Program-made: the position numbers and the translations under genes
Assembly: GCF_039830135.1 (NCBI RefSeq)
Contig: NZ_CP156081.1
Span: 482,001 to 546,000 of the forward strand
DNA: 64,000 bases
Source: Defluviimonas sp. SAOS-178_SWC
GTDB lineage: Bacteria > Pseudomonadota > Alphaproteobacteria > Rhodobacterales > Rhodobacteraceae
Direction of reading: 5' to 3'
Notes under the pieces: model-generated
Seen by the model: only the letters and a program-made list of their open reading frames with translations
What the model was told of the DNA's origin: nothing
The model's database searches: none
In this document: positions 50,596 to 60,721 of the stretch, one piece after another
Position numbering within the stretch: position 1 is the first letter of the stretch
Layout: every line of letters begins with the position of its first letter

Positions 50596-51807
50596 TCAGG
50601 CGGCGGCCCTTTCGCGTGCGGGCACGACCAGGACTATGACGGAAGCGACCATCAAAAGGCCAGAGAGGAGGAACGGCGCACCGGGGAGATAGTGCGTCGC
50701 GCCCTCATGGGTGAAGGCCCAGAAGACCGACGTCATCACCATCGGCGCGAGCCCCATGGCGATGGCCGAGACCGAGGCGATGACGCCCTGCAACTCTCCC
50801 TGCTGGTCGTCGGGAGTCGCATTGGCCATGATGCCGGAGAGCGCCGGCCCGGCGATGCCGGCCACCGAGGCGATCGGGGTGAAGACGAGCGCCCAGAAGC
50901 CCGACGTGACAAATCCGTAAAAGCCGAAGGTCACGACTTCCAGCGACATGCCGTAGGCGGCGGTGCTGCGGTCGCCCCAGATCCGGATCGCCGGGGCGAC
51001 GAGGAAGCCCTGCACCACCACCATGCAGCCGCCGAAAAGCGCAAGTGACAGGCCGTTCCACCAGGCATCCCATCCGAAGCGCTCGGTGCCGAAGAAGGCC
51101 CAGATCGAGGGGTAGGACTGGAAGGCCACCGTGTAGAGGAACATGATCGCAAGAAGCCGTTTCAGGCCCGGCAGGTGGCCGATGGCGCGGAACGAACCGA
51201 AGGGATTGGCGCGGGCCAGGCTGAAGGGCCGGCGTTTCTCGGTCCGCAGGCTCTCGGGAAGGGCGACAAGTCCGAATAGGGCGTTCAGCGCGGCGATGGC
51301 AGCGGCGGCCCAGAACGGCGCCCGCGTTCCCCATTCGGCGGCGATCCCGCCAAGAAGCGGCCCGGCGATGAAGCCGAGCCCGAAGGCGGCACCGATGAAC
51401 CCGAAATTCTTCGCGCGCTGGTCGGGGGCGGAAATATCGGCGACATAGGCGTTCGCGGTCGAGTAGGTCGCGGCGGCAGCGCCCGCGACGATGCGCCCGA
51501 CGAGGAGGAGCCAGACTGTCCCGGCGACCGCCATGATCAGGTAGTCCACTGCCATCACCGCGAGCGCGATCAGCATCACCGGCCGCCGCCCGTAGCGGTC
51601 GGAAAGGTTGCCGACCACCGGGCCGCAAAGGAACTGCATCACGGCAAACGAGGTGGCGAGCACACCGCCCCAGAGCGAGGCGGTGGAGAGGTCTGCGCCC
51701 GTCACCTCGCGCATCAGTTCGGGCATGACTGGGAAGATGATGCCGATCCCGATGGAGTCGATCATCACCGTGGTCAGGATGAAGATAAGCGCGAGGCGAT
51801 TCTGCAT
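50596..51807 (-). CDS. MFS transporter, TetA/multidrug efflux-like
   Basis: The 403-residue protein has 12 predicted membrane helices. It carries the MFS motif A GNLSDRYGRRPVMLIAL between helices 2 and 3, and GPLLGGIAAEWG in helix 5, both typical of the class C/TCR group that includes TetA. It starts MQNRLALIFILTTVMIDSIG, matching TetA-like N-termini. These proteins export tetracycline or other small molecules by proton antiport. Resistance cannot be predicted here; chromosomal relatives often export metabolites. The internal ATG at 51807 is chosen since the upstream extension is not hydrophobic. Confidence 0.8.
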   Translation of the reverse strand: MQNRLALIFILTTVMIDSIGIGIIFPVMPELMREVTGADLSTASLWGGVLATSFAVMQFLCGPVVGNLSDRYGRRPVMLIALAVMAVDYLIMAVAGTVWLLLVGRIVAGAAAATYSTANAYVADISAPDQRAKNFGFIGAAFGLGFIAGPLLGGIAAEWGTRAPFWAAAAIAALNALFGLVALPESLRTEKRRPFSLARANPFGSFRAIGHLPGLKRLLAIMFLYTVAFQSYPSIWAFFGTERFGWDAWWNGLSLALFGGCMVVVQGFLVAPAIRIWGDRSTAAYGMSLEVVTFGFYGFVTSGFWALVFTPIASVAGIAGPALSGIMANATPDDQQGELQGVIASVSAIAMGLAPMVMTSVFWAFTHEGATHYLPGAPFLLSGLLMVASVIVLVVPARERAAA

Positions 51808-51932
51808 GGAATTCCCGGCCGGCGCGGAAATGCCGCCGGGCCGGGGCAGGCTAGCCAAGACGCGGGCCGAAGGGAAGAGGGATGCCGGTAGCGTCCGTTC
51901 TGGCCCACGCTTGCCGGCGGCGAAATCCCGGC

Positions 51933-52661
51933 TTACGCGTCGGCGGTCCCGACGATTTCCGATAGGCGCCGGGCAAGGGCGCCCGGTGCGGTGAAGAAGG
52001 GCGAATGGCCCGTTGCAAGCGACGTCACGTGACCGGGCGGAAAGGCGGCGGCCATCGTCGCTTGATATTCCGGCGGGATCGTGTGGTCGTCCTCGCAGAC
52101 GATGTAGTGCTTTTCGATAGCGGGCCAGTTGCGCAGCAGTGGCAAAGCCGTCGACTGCGGCAGGATCGGCTCCGGGCAGAGCCGGGGCAGGGCGTCGGCC
52201 ACGGCCTCTTCCGGGCAGTCGTGGTAGAAGGTGCCGGGCGCCATTGCCGGGTCGACCGAATAGGTGACACCGTCCGGCGCCGCCCGCACCGCGCCTTGCA
52301 GAAGCTGCCGGGGTCCGGCCTTGCGCATGTCGATCATCGACATCCCCCGCGCCGGTACATAGGCGCAGAGATAGGCAAGCCGCCTCACCTTGCCCGGTGC
52401 CCGCTCGGCGGCAAGGGTAATCGGATAGCCCGCAGCGGAATGGCCGACGAGCGTCACCGGCGCGTCGATGGCGTCGAGGATCGCCTCGGCATAGAGATCA
52501 AGTGTCGCGTCGGCCGCCGGGGTCCGATCCTCGCCATGCGAGGGCAGGTCGATGGCCGTCGCTTCGTGCCCCAGAGCCTCAAGCGCCGGGATCACGTCGC
52601 GCCAGCACCAGGCGCCGTGGCACGAGCCATGGACGAGAAGAAACCGCACCGTCTCAGACAT
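51933..52661 (-). CDS. Alpha/beta hydrolase (esterase-like)
   Basis: The 242-residue protein has the oxyanion motif LVHGSCHGAWCW, nucleophile elbow VGHSAAGYPI with the Ser, and catalytic His in LATGHSPFF near the end. It resembles plant salicylate-binding-protein-2/methylesterase-like bacterial hydrolases that split small esters. Its start overlaps the stop of the upstream 3-oxoadipate enol-lactonase-like gene by eight bases, so both are co-translated. Confidence 0.83.
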   Translation of the reverse strand: MSETVRFLLVHGSCHGAWCWRDVIPALEALGHEATAIDLPSHGEDRTPAADATLDLYAEAILDAIDAPVTLVGHSAAGYPITLAAERAPGKVRRLAYLCAYVPARGMSMIDMRKAGPRQLLQGAVRAAPDGVTYSVDPAMAPGTFYHDCPEEAVADALPRLCPEPILPQSTALPLLRNWPAIEKHYIVCEDDHTIPPEYQATMAAAFPPGHVTSLATGHSPFFTAPGALARRLSEIVGTADA

Positions 52662-53442
52662 GGCCGATCGCGGTCAGGAACCCGGTCAGGACCGCCGCGT
52701 AGTCGGCGGGCTTGTCGACCGGTGGCAGGTGGCCCGCGCCTCGGATCAGGTGAAACCGCGCCCCCCGGATCAGGTCAGAGGTCTCGCGCACGAGATCGGG
52801 AGGTGTCGCGCCGTCTTCGGAACCGGCGATGGCGAGGGTGGGCAGGGTCAGGCCGGAGGTGGGCGTGATGAAATCGGTGCCGGAGATCGCGGCGGCGCAA
52901 CCGGCATAGCCCTCGACCGGCTGACGGGTCAGCATGTTGCGGTAAGCCCGCATCTCGGGAGTTGCGCGGAAGGTCTTGGAGAACCACCGCTCCATCATCG
53001 CGTCGCCGATGGCCTCGATCCCGCCCGCCCGGATCGCGGCGATCCGGTCGGACCACATCTGGGCCGTGCCAATCTTGGCGGCGGTATTCGATAGCACCAT
53101 CGCCCGCACGAGATCTAGCCGCTTCACCGCCAGGCCTTGCGCGATCAGCCCGCCGATCGAGAGACCGACGAAGACGCAATCGCGGACCTTCAGCGCGTCG
53201 AGCAGCCGCTCCGCATCGCGGATCAGCGCGCCCATCGAATAGGGTCCGGTCGGGCAAGCGGACAGCCCGTGCCCGCGCAAGTCGTAGCGGATCAGCCGCA
53301 GCCCCTGAGGCAGCCTAGGGATCAGCTTGTCCCACATCCGGAAATCGGTGCCGAGCGAGTTGGCGAAGACCACCGGCCGCCCGGAAGGCTCGCCGTCTTC
53401 GCGCCAGTGGAGGTGCAGGTCGCCAAGATCGAGTATGTTCAT
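52654..53442 (-). CDS. pcaD: 3-oxoadipate enol-lactonase-like alpha/beta hydrolase
   Basis: The 262-residue protein matches PcaD: FANSLGTDFRMWDKLIPRL, IRYDLRGHGLSACP, nucleophile Ser in VGLSIGGLIAQGLA, MVLSNTAAKIG and His in GAGHLPPVDKP. PcaD hydrolyses 3-oxoadipate enol-lactone in the beta-ketoadipate pathway. No other pca genes are in the window, so the symbol is by homology only. The ATG at 53442 is preceded by AAAGGAC. Confidence 0.75.
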   Translation of the reverse strand: MNILDLGDLHLHWREDGEPSGRPVVFANSLGTDFRMWDKLIPRLPQGLRLIRYDLRGHGLSACPTGPYSMGALIRDAERLLDALKVRDCVFVGLSIGGLIAQGLAVKRLDLVRAMVLSNTAAKIGTAQMWSDRIAAIRAGGIEAIGDAMMERWFSKTFRATPEMRAYRNMLTRQPVEGYAGCAAAISGTDFITPTSGLTLPTLAIAGSEDGATPPDLVRETSDLIRGARFHLIRGAGHLPPVDKPADYAAVLTGFLTAIGHV

Positions 53443-53717
53443 GTCCGTCCTTTCGTCCCGCGCCATCCTGCGGATTCGGATGGGGAAGGCAACCACGCTC
53501 AGGCCGCCGGCACCCTGCGGATCACGGCGGGCGGAATCGTCTCGCATCATCTCCTGCCGCAAAGGATAATCCGGCGCAGTGCCGCGCTTCTGTGGCACGG
53601 GCCGCACCTTCGTTTCCGCAAGGCAGGTTTCGAATCCCTGCCCCGCGCTTGACCCGGCGCCGGGCTTTGGCTAGGCGGGCAGGAACGTTATTCCGCAAGC
53701 CCTGAGGAGCGAAGCCC

Positions 53718-54827
53718 GTGGCAAATCCGTCCATTCTCATCCTGCCCGGTGACGGGATCGGCCCCGAAGTCATGGCCGAGGTCCGTAAGATCATCGCCTG
53801 GTTCGGCGACAAGCGTGGCCTCGAGTTCAATGTCAGCGAGGATCTCGTCGGCGGTTCCGCCTATGACGCGCATGGCGTGCCGCTGACCGACGAGACGATG
53901 GCCAAGGCGCAGGCGGTAGACGCGGTCCTGCTCGGCGCCGTCGGCGGGCCGAAATACGACAATCTCGACTTCAGCGTGAAGCCGGAGCGGGGGCTTCTGC
54001 GGCTGCGGAAGGAGATGGACCTTTTCTCCAACCTCCGCCCGGCGCAATGCTTTGACGCGCTCGCCGATTTCTCGTCGCTGAAAAAGGACATCGTCGCGGG
54101 CCTCGACATCATGATCGTGCGCGAACTGACCTCGGGCGTCTATTTTGGCGAACCGCGCGGCATCTTCCCGGATAACGAGGGCGGCCGCGTCGGCATCAAC
54201 ACCCAGCGCTACACGACCGACGAGATCCGCCGCGTCGCGCGCTCCGCCTTCGAACTGGCGCGCCGCCGGAACAACAAGGTCTGCTCGATGGAGAAGGCCA
54301 ACGTGATGGAATCGGGCATCCTCTGGCGCGAGGAAGTGCAGTGGGTACACGACAACGAATATCCGGATGTCGAGCTGTCCCACATGTATGCCGACGCGGG
54401 CGCGATGCAGCTTGTCCGCTGGCCTAAGCAGTTCGACGTGATCGTCACCGACAACCTCTTCGGCGATCTTCTCTCCGACTGCGCCGCGATGCTGACCGGG
54501 TCGCTCGGAATGCTGCCTTCGGCCTCGCTCGGCGCGCCGATGGCGAATGGCCGGCCGAAGGCGCTCTATGAGCCGGTCCACGGCTCTGCGCCCGACATCG
54601 CCGGGCAGGGCAAGGCCAACCCGATCGCCTGCATCCTCTCCTTCGCGATGGCGCTGCGGTATTCGTTCGATCAGGGTGACGAGGCGACGCGGCTGGAACA
54701 AGCGGTGGAGAAGGTGCTCGCCGACGGCGCCCGCACGGCCGATCTGATGGGCCCGGAAGGCGGCAAGCTGATCTCCACGTCCGAGATGGGCGACGTCATC
54801 GTCAAGGCACTTGACGCGAGCCTCTGA
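53718..54827 (+). CDS. leuB: 3-isopropylmalate dehydrogenase
   Basis: The 369-residue LeuB catalyses NAD-dependent oxidative decarboxylation of 3-isopropylmalate in leucine synthesis. Landmarks are [15 protein letters not shown] at the start, [11 protein letters not shown], the substrate Arg set in [50 protein letters not shown] with metal Asps, and the NAD loop [18 protein letters not shown]. It starts with GTG after GAGGAG and ends at a clear terminator. This is a core-metabolism gene, showing that this side of the window is stable chromosome. Confidence 0.97.
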   Translation: MANPSILILPGDGIGPEVMAEVRKIIAWFGDKRGLEFNVSEDLVGGSAYDAHGVPLTDETMAKAQAVDAVLLGAVGGPKYDNLDFSVKPERGLLRLRKEMDLFSNLRPAQCFDALADFSSLKKDIVAGLDIMIVRELTSGVYFGEPRGIFPDNEGGRVGINTQRYTTDEIRRVARSAFELARRRNNKVCSMEKANVMESGILWREEVQWVHDNEYPDVELSHMYADAGAMQLVRWPKQFDVIVTDNLFGDLLSDCAAMLTGSLGMLPSASLGAPMANGRPKALYEPVHGSAPDIAGQGKANPIACILSFAMALRYSFDQGDEATRLEQAVEKVLADGARTADLMGPEGGKLISTSEMGDVIVKALDASL

Positions 54828-54850
54828 GGGCACGCAGACAGGAACGAGCT

Positions 54851-54872
54851 GGGGCGCTTCGGCGCCCCTTTT
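54851..54872 (+). terminator. Rho-independent terminator of leuB
   Basis: GGGGCGC and GCGCCCC flank a TTCG tetraloop and are followed by TTTT, 24 bases after the leuB stop. Confidence 0.9.
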
Positions 54873-55001
54873 CATTGGTCAGTGCGGGGTCTCCGGGGCC
54901 TGCCGCGCTGGCACGGCGGCCTGAAATCGGGGGCGGGGGGCTTGCACCCGTCGCCGCGCCGGTTCAATGGTGCGAGCGGTAACAAAACGGGACCGCCGGC
55001 G

Positions 55002-55973
55002 ATGACGGGCGCTCACAATCTTCGCGGTGCTATCCTCGCGCTGGTGGCGATGGGGGTCTTCGCGACCCATGACGTGGTGGTGAAGGCCCTGGGCGTGCAT
55101 TACTCTGCGGTCCAGATCGTCTTCTTCGCCGCCCTTCTGAGCTTTCCGATCGTCTCCGTGATCCTTCTGAACGATGCGAGCGAGGCGAGCCTGCGCCCAC
55201 GCCATCCCTGGTGGGTGCTTTTGCGCACGGTCTGCACCGTGATCACCGGCGTCTCGGCCTTCTACGCGTTCTCCACCCTGCCGCTGGCGCAAGTCTACGT
55301 GATCCTCTTTTCCTCGCCGCTCCTTATCACCATCCTTGCGATTCCCATCTTGGGCGAGCGGGTCAGGGCGCGGCGCTGGGCGGCGGTGATCGTCGGGTTG
55401 ATCGGCGTGCTGATCGTCATGCGGCCGGGACAGTCGGCGCTGTCGGTCGGACATCTGGCGGCGTTCGTCGCGGCGGTCTGCGGGGCGACCGCTTCGGTCA
55501 TCGTGCGCCGGATCGGGTCCGATGAACGCTCGGTCGTCCTGCTGCTTTTCCCAATGGTCGGGAATTTCCTCGCCATGGGGCTTGCACTGCCGTTCGTTTA
55601 CCGGGCGATGCCGGTCGAGCATCTAGGGATGATGGGGGTGATTGCGGTTCTCGGCCTTATCGGGTCGTTTCTCGTCATCCTCGCCTATCGGGCGGGCGAG
55701 GCGGTGATCGTCGCGCCGATGCAGTATTCGCAGATCCTCTGGGCGACGGCCTATGGCTACTTTCTCTTCAATGAACGGCCCGACATGGCGACCGGGATCG
55801 GCGCGGGCGTGATCATCGCCTCCGGCCTCTACATCGTCTTCCGTGAAAGCAGGATCGGTGCCTCCGGGCACCAGCCCGTGATCGAGACGCGCGGCCGGAC
55901 CGAAACCGTGACCACGCCCCGGTCGAGCGTCTTGCAACGGGTGCTCCGTGGACGGACCGACCCGACTTCGTAA
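55002..55973 (+). CDS. EamA/DMT-family transporter
   Basis: The 323-residue protein has ten predicted membrane helices in two EamA repeats; the first begins AILALVAMGVFATHDVVVKA, with helix-end motifs SSPLLITILAIPILGE and QYSQILWATAYGYFLFNE at equivalent places in each half. DMT transporters export amino acids, nucleobases or other metabolites. The ATG at 55002 starts just before helix 1; an upstream frame extension of 40 residues is Gly/Arg-rich and unlikely. The last 35 residues are polar. Substrate unknown. Confidence 0.85.
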   Translation: MTGAHNLRGAILALVAMGVFATHDVVVKALGVHYSAVQIVFFAALLSFPIVSVILLNDASEASLRPRHPWWVLLRTVCTVITGVSAFYAFSTLPLAQVYVILFSSPLLITILAIPILGERVRARRWAAVIVGLIGVLIVMRPGQSALSVGHLAAFVAAVCGATASVIVRRIGSDERSVVLLLFPMVGNFLAMGLALPFVYRAMPVEHLGMMGVIAVLGLIGSFLVILAYRAGEAVIVAPMQYSQILWATAYGYFLFNERPDMATGIGAGVIIASGLYIVFRESRIGASGHQPVIETRGRTETVTTPRSSVLQRVLRGRTDPTS

Positions 55974-56036
55974 GATCGCCGGTCCGATCCCCCTTGCCAA
56001 AGCTCACGGGAATCGGTAACCCCGCCCGGCAAAGGT

Positions 56037-56113
56037 CGGAGCGTAGCGCAGCCTGGTAGCGCACCTGCTTCGGGAGCAGGGGGTCGGAGGTTCGAATCCT
56101 CTCGCTCCGACCA
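56037..56113 (+). tRNA. tRNA-Pro(CGG)
   Basis: The cloverleaf has acceptor CGGAGCG/CGCTCCG, D arm GCGC/GCGC, anticodon stem CCTGC/GCAGG with loop TTCGGGA (anticodon CGG), T arm GGAGG-TTCGAAT-CCTCT, and an encoded CCA. Confidence 0.95.
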
Positions 56114-56248
56114 ATTTTCCCGATACTTCATGAGGCTTTCCGGAACGGGATCTGCGATTTGCGCTGTCGCAGTGGTCAATGCCGTCCCATCTCTCCACGA
56201 GATTCGGTGTCGGCCCCGATCAAGGCCGGTTCGACCTGTTCCCAATGA

Positions 56249-56272
56249 ATACCCCCGCCGCAGCGGGGGTAT
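56249..56272 (-). terminator. Hairpin between tRNA-Pro and the cox operon
   Basis: ATACCCCCGC and GCGGGGGTAT form a perfect ten-base stem around CGCA, 24 bases beyond the coxM stop on the minus strand. There is no long T run, but strength and position suit a terminator serving the converging units. Confidence 0.65.
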
Positions 56273-56295
56273 CGTCCTTACGAATTATCGGCCTA

Positions 56296-57084
56296 TCAGG
56301 CGGCAGCGACCGCGCGTTTGGTCATCACCTTCACGAGGTTCGCCCGGTAGGCCGGCGTCCCGTGCAGATCGCCGATCATGCCGTCGGCGGCGATGGACAG
56401 ACCGTCGATCACTGCGGGCGAGAAGTTCGCGGACAATGCCGCTTCGGCGTCTGTCCAGCGGAACACGCCGTCCTCCGACGCGCCGGTGATCGCGATCCGT
56501 ACGCCCGCGCCGTATTTCGCCACGAAGGCACCCGTCAGCGCGAACCGCGAGGCCGGCTGCTGGAACTTCGCGTAGGCGGCGCGTTCCGGAATCGGAAAGC
56601 GGACCTCTGTGATGATCTCGCCAGGCTCAAGCGCCGTGGTGAAAAGACCCTCGAAGAAGTCATCCGCCGCGATCTTCCGGGTGTTGGTGACGATGGTGGC
56701 CCCGGTCGCGAGAACGGCTGACGGGTAGCAGGCCGAGGGGTCGTTGTTGGCGAGCGAACCGCCGATCGTTCCCCGATTCCGCACTGCCGGGTCGCCGATC
56801 CCGCCGGCAAGGGCAGCGAGAGCGGGGAACTTGCTCGCCGCCTCCTTGGCAACGGTCGCATGGGTGGTCGCGCCACCGATGCAGAACGCGCCGTCATCGC
56901 CGGTGCAAACGCCCTTCAACTCGGCAATGCCCGAGAGGCTGACAAGAACGGCCGGTGAGGCCAACCGCTGCTTCAGCGTCGGGATCAAAGTCTGCCCGCC
57001 ACCGAGCGCCTGCGCGTCTTCCTGCCCCATCGCCTTCCCGGCTTCGGCGAGGGAGGCCGGTTTCACGAATTCGAAATTGTACAT
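56296..57084 (-). CDS. coxM: Molybdenum hydroxylase FAD-binding subunit (CoxM)
   Basis: The 262-residue medium subunit has FAD signatures ALGGGQTLIPTLKQRLASP (about residues 26-44) and RNRGTIGGSLANNDPSACYP (about 104-123). It would pass electrons from the 2Fe-2S subunit to the respiratory chain. It is the last gene of the coxD-E-G-S-L-M operon, 11 bases after coxL, and is followed by a terminator hairpin. Symbol by family; CO is not proven as substrate. Confidence 0.92.
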   Translation of the reverse strand: MYNFEFVKPASLAEAGKAMGQEDAQALGGGQTLIPTLKQRLASPAVLVSLSGIAELKGVCTGDDGAFCIGGATTHATVAKEAASKFPALAALAGGIGDPAVRNRGTIGGSLANNDPSACYPSAVLATGATIVTNTRKIAADDFFEGLFTTALEPGEIITEVRFPIPERAAYAKFQQPASRFALTGAFVAKYGAGVRIAITGASEDGVFRWTDAEAALSANFSPAVIDGLSIAADGMIGDLHGTPAYRANLVKVMTKRAVAAA

Positions 57085-57095
57085 CTGCTTCCCCC

Positions 57096-59465
57096 TCAGC
57101 CGTTGATCGCCGACCAGACGCGCGAGGGCGAGACCGGCATGTCGATATGGGTGACGTGTTTGTGCCCGCCGCGCTGGAGCGCGTCGATCACCGCGTTGAC
57201 GACCGCCGGCGGCGACCCGATTGCCCCGGCCTCGCCGCAGCCCTTCACACCCAGCGGATTGTGGGTGCAGGGCGTCTGGCAGGAATGGTCGACCTTGTAG
57301 AACGGCACATCGTCGGCGCGCGGCATGGCATAGTCCATGTAGCTGCCCGACAGGAGCTGGCCGTTCTCGTCATAGGCCGCCGCTTCCAGAAGCGCCTGCC
57401 CGATCCCCTGCGCCAGCCCGCCATGGACCTGACCCGAGACGATCATCGGATTGATGACGTTGCCGAAATCGTCGGCCGCCGCGAACGAGCAGACCGTGAC
57501 CTTCCCGGTTTCCGGATCGACCTCCACCTCGCAGGCATAGGCGCCGGCGGGATAGGTGAAGTTCGACGGATCGTAGAAGGCGGTTTCCTCCAGCCCCGGC
57601 TCGAGATCTTCGAGCGGGTAGTTGTGCGGAACGTAGGCGGCAAGGCAGACCGCGCCCCAGTCCACCGACTTGTCGGTGCCGGCGACGGAAAACTTGCCGT
57701 CCTTCAGTTCGATATCGCCCTCGGCGGCCTCCATCAGGTGGGCCGCAATCTTCTTGGCCTTGGCGATGATCTTGTTCGTCGCCTTGACCATCGCCGATCC
57801 GCCGACCGCGAGAGAGCGTGAGCCGTACGTGCCCATCCCCATCGGCGTGTTGGCGGTGTCGCCGTGCACGACCTCGATCATGTTCTCGGGAATGCCAATC
57901 ATCTCGGAGATCACCTGCGGGAACGCCGTCTCGTGGCCCTGTCCGTGGCTGTGGCTGCCGGTCATCACGACAAGCCCGCCGGTGGCGTTCACCCGCACGG
58001 TCGCGCTTTCGTAAAGGCCCGCCCGGGCGCCGAGCTGTCCGACGAGGTTACTGGGGGCAATGCCGCAGGCCTCGATGTAGCAGTTCACGCCGAGACCGCG
58101 CAGCAGGCCCTTCTTCGCGCTTTCAGTCCGGCGCTTCTCGAACCCGGCGAGGTCAGCGATCTCTTCAAGCTTGTCCATCGTCGCTTGATAGTTGCCGGTG
58201 TCGTACTGTACTGCGACCGGGGTCTGATAGGGGAACTCGTCCTTTCCGACAAAGTTTCTCCGCCGGATCTCTATCGGGTCGATCCCCATTTCGCGCGCCG
58301 CCTTGTCGATGACACGTTCAAGCTGGAAGGTCGCCTCCGGCCGGCCGGCGCCGCGATAGGCGTCGACGGGAACGGTGTTGGTAAAGACCGCCTTCACGTT
58401 CACGTAGATATGCGGGGTCTTGTAGTTCCCGGCCATCAGCGTGCCGTGCAAGTAGGTCGGCACGGAAGGCGCGAAGGTGGAAAGATAGGCGCCCATATTC
58501 GCGTAGGTCTCGGTCCGGATCGCCTGGAACATGCCATCCTTGTCGAGCGCGAGTTCGATCTTCGTCACATGGTCGCGGCCATGCGCGTCGGTCAGGAAAC
58601 TCTCCGAGCGCGAGCAGGTCCATTTGACCGGACGCCCGACGACCTTTGCGGCATGGGTGACGAAGGCTTCCTCGACATAGTGGAAGATCTTCGATCCGAA
58701 GCCGCCGCCCACGTCCGGCGCAACGACCCGCAGCTTGTGTTCCGGGATGGAAAGCACGAAGGCCCCCATCAGAAGCCGGATCACATGCGGGTTCTGGCTC
58801 GTGGTGTAGAGCGTGTAGTCGTCGCCCGCCTGGGAATAGTCGCCAATGGCGACGCGCGGTTCCATCGCGTTCGGCACCAGCCGGTTGTTGACCAGTTCCA
58901 GCGTCGTGACGTGATGCGCCTTCTTGAACGCCTCGTCGGTCGCGGCCTTGTTGTCCTCGATGAATCCCCAGTCGTAGCAGAGGTTGGACCCCACCTCGTC
59001 ATGAACGAGCGGGCCGCCCTGAACGGCGGCCTTCATGTCCACGACGGCGGGCAGTTCGTCGATGTCGACGACGACCGCCTCGGCCGCGTCGCGCGCCTCT
59101 TCCAGCGTCTCGGCCACCACGCAGGCGATGGCGTCACCGACGTAGCGCACCTTGCCCTCGGCGAGGATCGGGTGCTTTGGCTCCAGCATCGGGTTGCCGG
59201 CGCGGTCATGGATCTGCCAGCCACAGGGCACACCGCCCTTGCCGTCGAAGTCTGCGGCGGTGAAGACCTTGAGCACGCCGGGCATCGCCTCGGCATCGCT
59301 GGTGTCGATCTTGCGGATCTTGCCATGCGCGACCTGGGAGCGGACGAAGACCGCATGTGCATGTCCGCGCAGGTTGATGTCATCTGTGTAGCGGCCCTTG
59401 CCGGTCAGGAACCGCACATCCTCGCGCCGCTTGCTGCTGGCGCCAATACCGTGATCTTTCGGCAT
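57096..59465 (-). CDS. coxL: Molybdenum hydroxylase large subunit (CoxL, form II type)
   Basis: The 789-residue catalytic subunit has KRREDVRFLTGKGRYTDDIN at the start, VAPDVGGGFGSK and the Mo-pterin signature GSHSHGQGHETAFPQVISEM. The catalytic Glu is in KGCGEAGAIGSPPA. The active-site loop is AYRGAGRPE, the form II signature, not the AYRCSFR of form I CO dehydrogenase, so physiological CO oxidation is doubtful; many form II enzymes act on other small substrates. GGGAGGGGAAC supports the ATG at 59465. It shares domain order with the large subunit at 7736 but is clearly diverged. Confidence 0.92.
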   Translation of the reverse strand: MPKDHGIGASSKRREDVRFLTGKGRYTDDINLRGHAHAVFVRSQVAHGKIRKIDTSDAEAMPGVLKVFTAADFDGKGGVPCGWQIHDRAGNPMLEPKHPILAEGKVRYVGDAIACVVAETLEEARDAAEAVVVDIDELPAVVDMKAAVQGGPLVHDEVGSNLCYDWGFIEDNKAATDEAFKKAHHVTTLELVNNRLVPNAMEPRVAIGDYSQAGDDYTLYTTSQNPHVIRLLMGAFVLSIPEHKLRVVAPDVGGGFGSKIFHYVEEAFVTHAAKVVGRPVKWTCSRSESFLTDAHGRDHVTKIELALDKDGMFQAIRTETYANMGAYLSTFAPSVPTYLHGTLMAGNYKTPHIYVNVKAVFTNTVPVDAYRGAGRPEATFQLERVIDKAAREMGIDPIEIRRRNFVGKDEFPYQTPVAVQYDTGNYQATMDKLEEIADLAGFEKRRTESAKKGLLRGLGVNCYIEACGIAPSNLVGQLGARAGLYESATVRVNATGGLVVMTGSHSHGQGHETAFPQVISEMIGIPENMIEVVHGDTANTPMGMGTYGSRSLAVGGSAMVKATNKIIAKAKKIAAHLMEAAEGDIELKDGKFSVAGTDKSVDWGAVCLAAYVPHNYPLEDLEPGLEETAFYDPSNFTYPAGAYACEVEVDPETGKVTVCSFAAADDFGNVINPMIVSGQVHGGLAQGIGQALLEAAAYDENGQLLSGSYMDYAMPRADDVPFYKVDHSCQTPCTHNPLGVKGCGEAGAIGSPPAVVNAVIDALQRGGHKHVTHIDMPVSPSRVWSAING

Positions 59466-59476
59466 GTTCCCCTCCC

Positions 59477-59959
59477 TCACTCGGCCGCGATCTTCGACAC
59501 GTCCTGTCCGGACGCGGCGAGGACCGCCTTGACGATGTTGTGGTAACCGGTGCAGCGGCAGATGTTGCCTTCGAGGTAGTGCCGCACGTCGGCCTCGGTC
59601 GGCTGCGGGTTCTCAGACAGAAGGGCAGCCGCCGACATCACCATGCCGGGCGTACAGAAGCCGCACTGGAGCCCGTGATGATCCTGGAACGCCTGCTGAA
59701 TCCGGCCGAGCGTGCCGTCGGGATTGGCCATGCCCTCGATCGTCGTGACGTTGGCGCCGTCGGCATCGGCCGCGAAGATTGTGCAGCTTTTCACCGCCTT
59801 TCCATCCACATGGACAACACAGGCGCCGCACTGCGATGTGTCGCAGCCGACATGGGTGCCAGTCAGGCCGAGCCCCTCGCGCAGGAACGACGACAACAGC
59901 GTGCGCCCCTCCGCCTCGCCGGAAACGGCTTTGCCGTTCACGGTCAGTGAAACTTTCAT
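59477..59959 (-). CDS. coxS: Molybdenum hydroxylase 2Fe-2S subunit (CoxS)
   Basis: The 160-residue subunit carries the ferredoxin-type cluster ligands in [18 protein letters not shown] and KSC, and the second cluster in [11 protein letters not shown] and [21 protein letters not shown] precedes the ATG at 59959. It lies between coxG (28 bases upstream) and coxL (11 bases downstream). Confidence 0.95.
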   Translation of the reverse strand: MKVSLTVNGKAVSGEAEGRTLLSSFLREGLGLTGTHVGCDTSQCGACVVHVDGKAVKSCTIFAADADGANVTTIEGMANPDGTLGRIQQAFQDHHGLQCGFCTPGMVMSAAALLSENPQPTEADVRHYLEGNICRCTGYHNIVKAVLAASGQDVSKIAAE

Positions 59960-59987
59960 TTTGTTCTCCTCCCTGTATTCCCCCGGC

Positions 59988-60503
59988 TCAGCCGCCGAAT
60001 GTGCGCTTGAGCCAACCTTTCTTTTCACCGTCCCCTTCGGGTTCTGGCACTTGCGGGTCCGCCGGCCCCTCGATCGTCTCCTGGAGCCGTTCGAAAAACT
60101 GGTCAGCGAGCTTCTTTGCGAAGCCGTCGATGATCCGGCTGCCGAGTTGGGCGAGCTTGCCGCCCACCATCGCCTCGACGTCGTAGGACAGCCGGGTGCC
60201 TTCGCCCTCGGGCGCGAGCGTCACCCTGGCGCCGCCCTTGGCGAATCCGGCGGGTCCGCCCTTGCCCTCGCCGGTGATGGTCACCGCGCGGCCGGGCTGG
60301 ATATCGGAGAGCGTGACGACACCGGTGAAGCGCGCCTTGACCGGTCCGACCTTCTGCACGACCACCGCCTCGTACCCCTCCTCGGGTGAACCGGTGAGGC
60401 TTTCGCAGCCGGGAATCGAGGCCATCAGAATGGCAGGATCGAGGATCGCCGCCCATATGGCGTCGGGGCTGGCCTTGATGTCTCGGCTGTCGGTGAGCTG
60501 CAT
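59988..60503 (-). CDS. coxG: CoxG-family SRPBCC protein
   Basis: The 171-residue protein is a START-like domain ([40 protein letters not shown], and a C-terminal [18 protein letters not shown]) with a short polar tail ending [11 protein letters not shown]. In carboxydotrophs CoxG recruits the dehydrogenase to the membrane and binds the quinone pool. Unlike the paralogue at 12924 it has little linker. First of the structural genes; a 218-base gap separates it from coxE. Confidence 0.9.
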   Translation of the reverse strand: MQLTDSRDIKASPDAIWAAILDPAILMASIPGCESLTGSPEEGYEAVVVQKVGPVKARFTGVVTLSDIQPGRAVTITGEGKGGPAGFAKGGARVTLAPEGEGTRLSYDVEAMVGGKLAQLGSRIIDGFAKKLADQFFERLQETIEGPADPQVPEPEGDGEKKGWLKRTFGG

Positions 60504-60721
60504 GATCTTCCTACGCAATGTTGCTTCGACCGGGTTAAGGGTGCGGACTCACCTGACGCGAGGCTATCTGACCTTGGTCGGTGTTGTCATCTCTCCGTTT
60601 CGGAGTTTTTCCGGGGACCGGACTGACCGGACAGGGGGGGCACAAATCCGCGACAGATGGAAGTTCCTCCATACCCGCTTCGTTGATGCCCCGAATTCCT
60701 CCCCGCCGCGCGGTCGTCACA

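Noticed and set aside
57096..59465. Form I CO dehydrogenase for the second locus
   Set aside because: The loop is AYRGAGRPE, the form II pattern.
57864..59546. 560-codon plus-strand frame
   Set aside because: Antisense to coxL, which has all motifs of its family; long antisense frames are expected in high-GC DNA.
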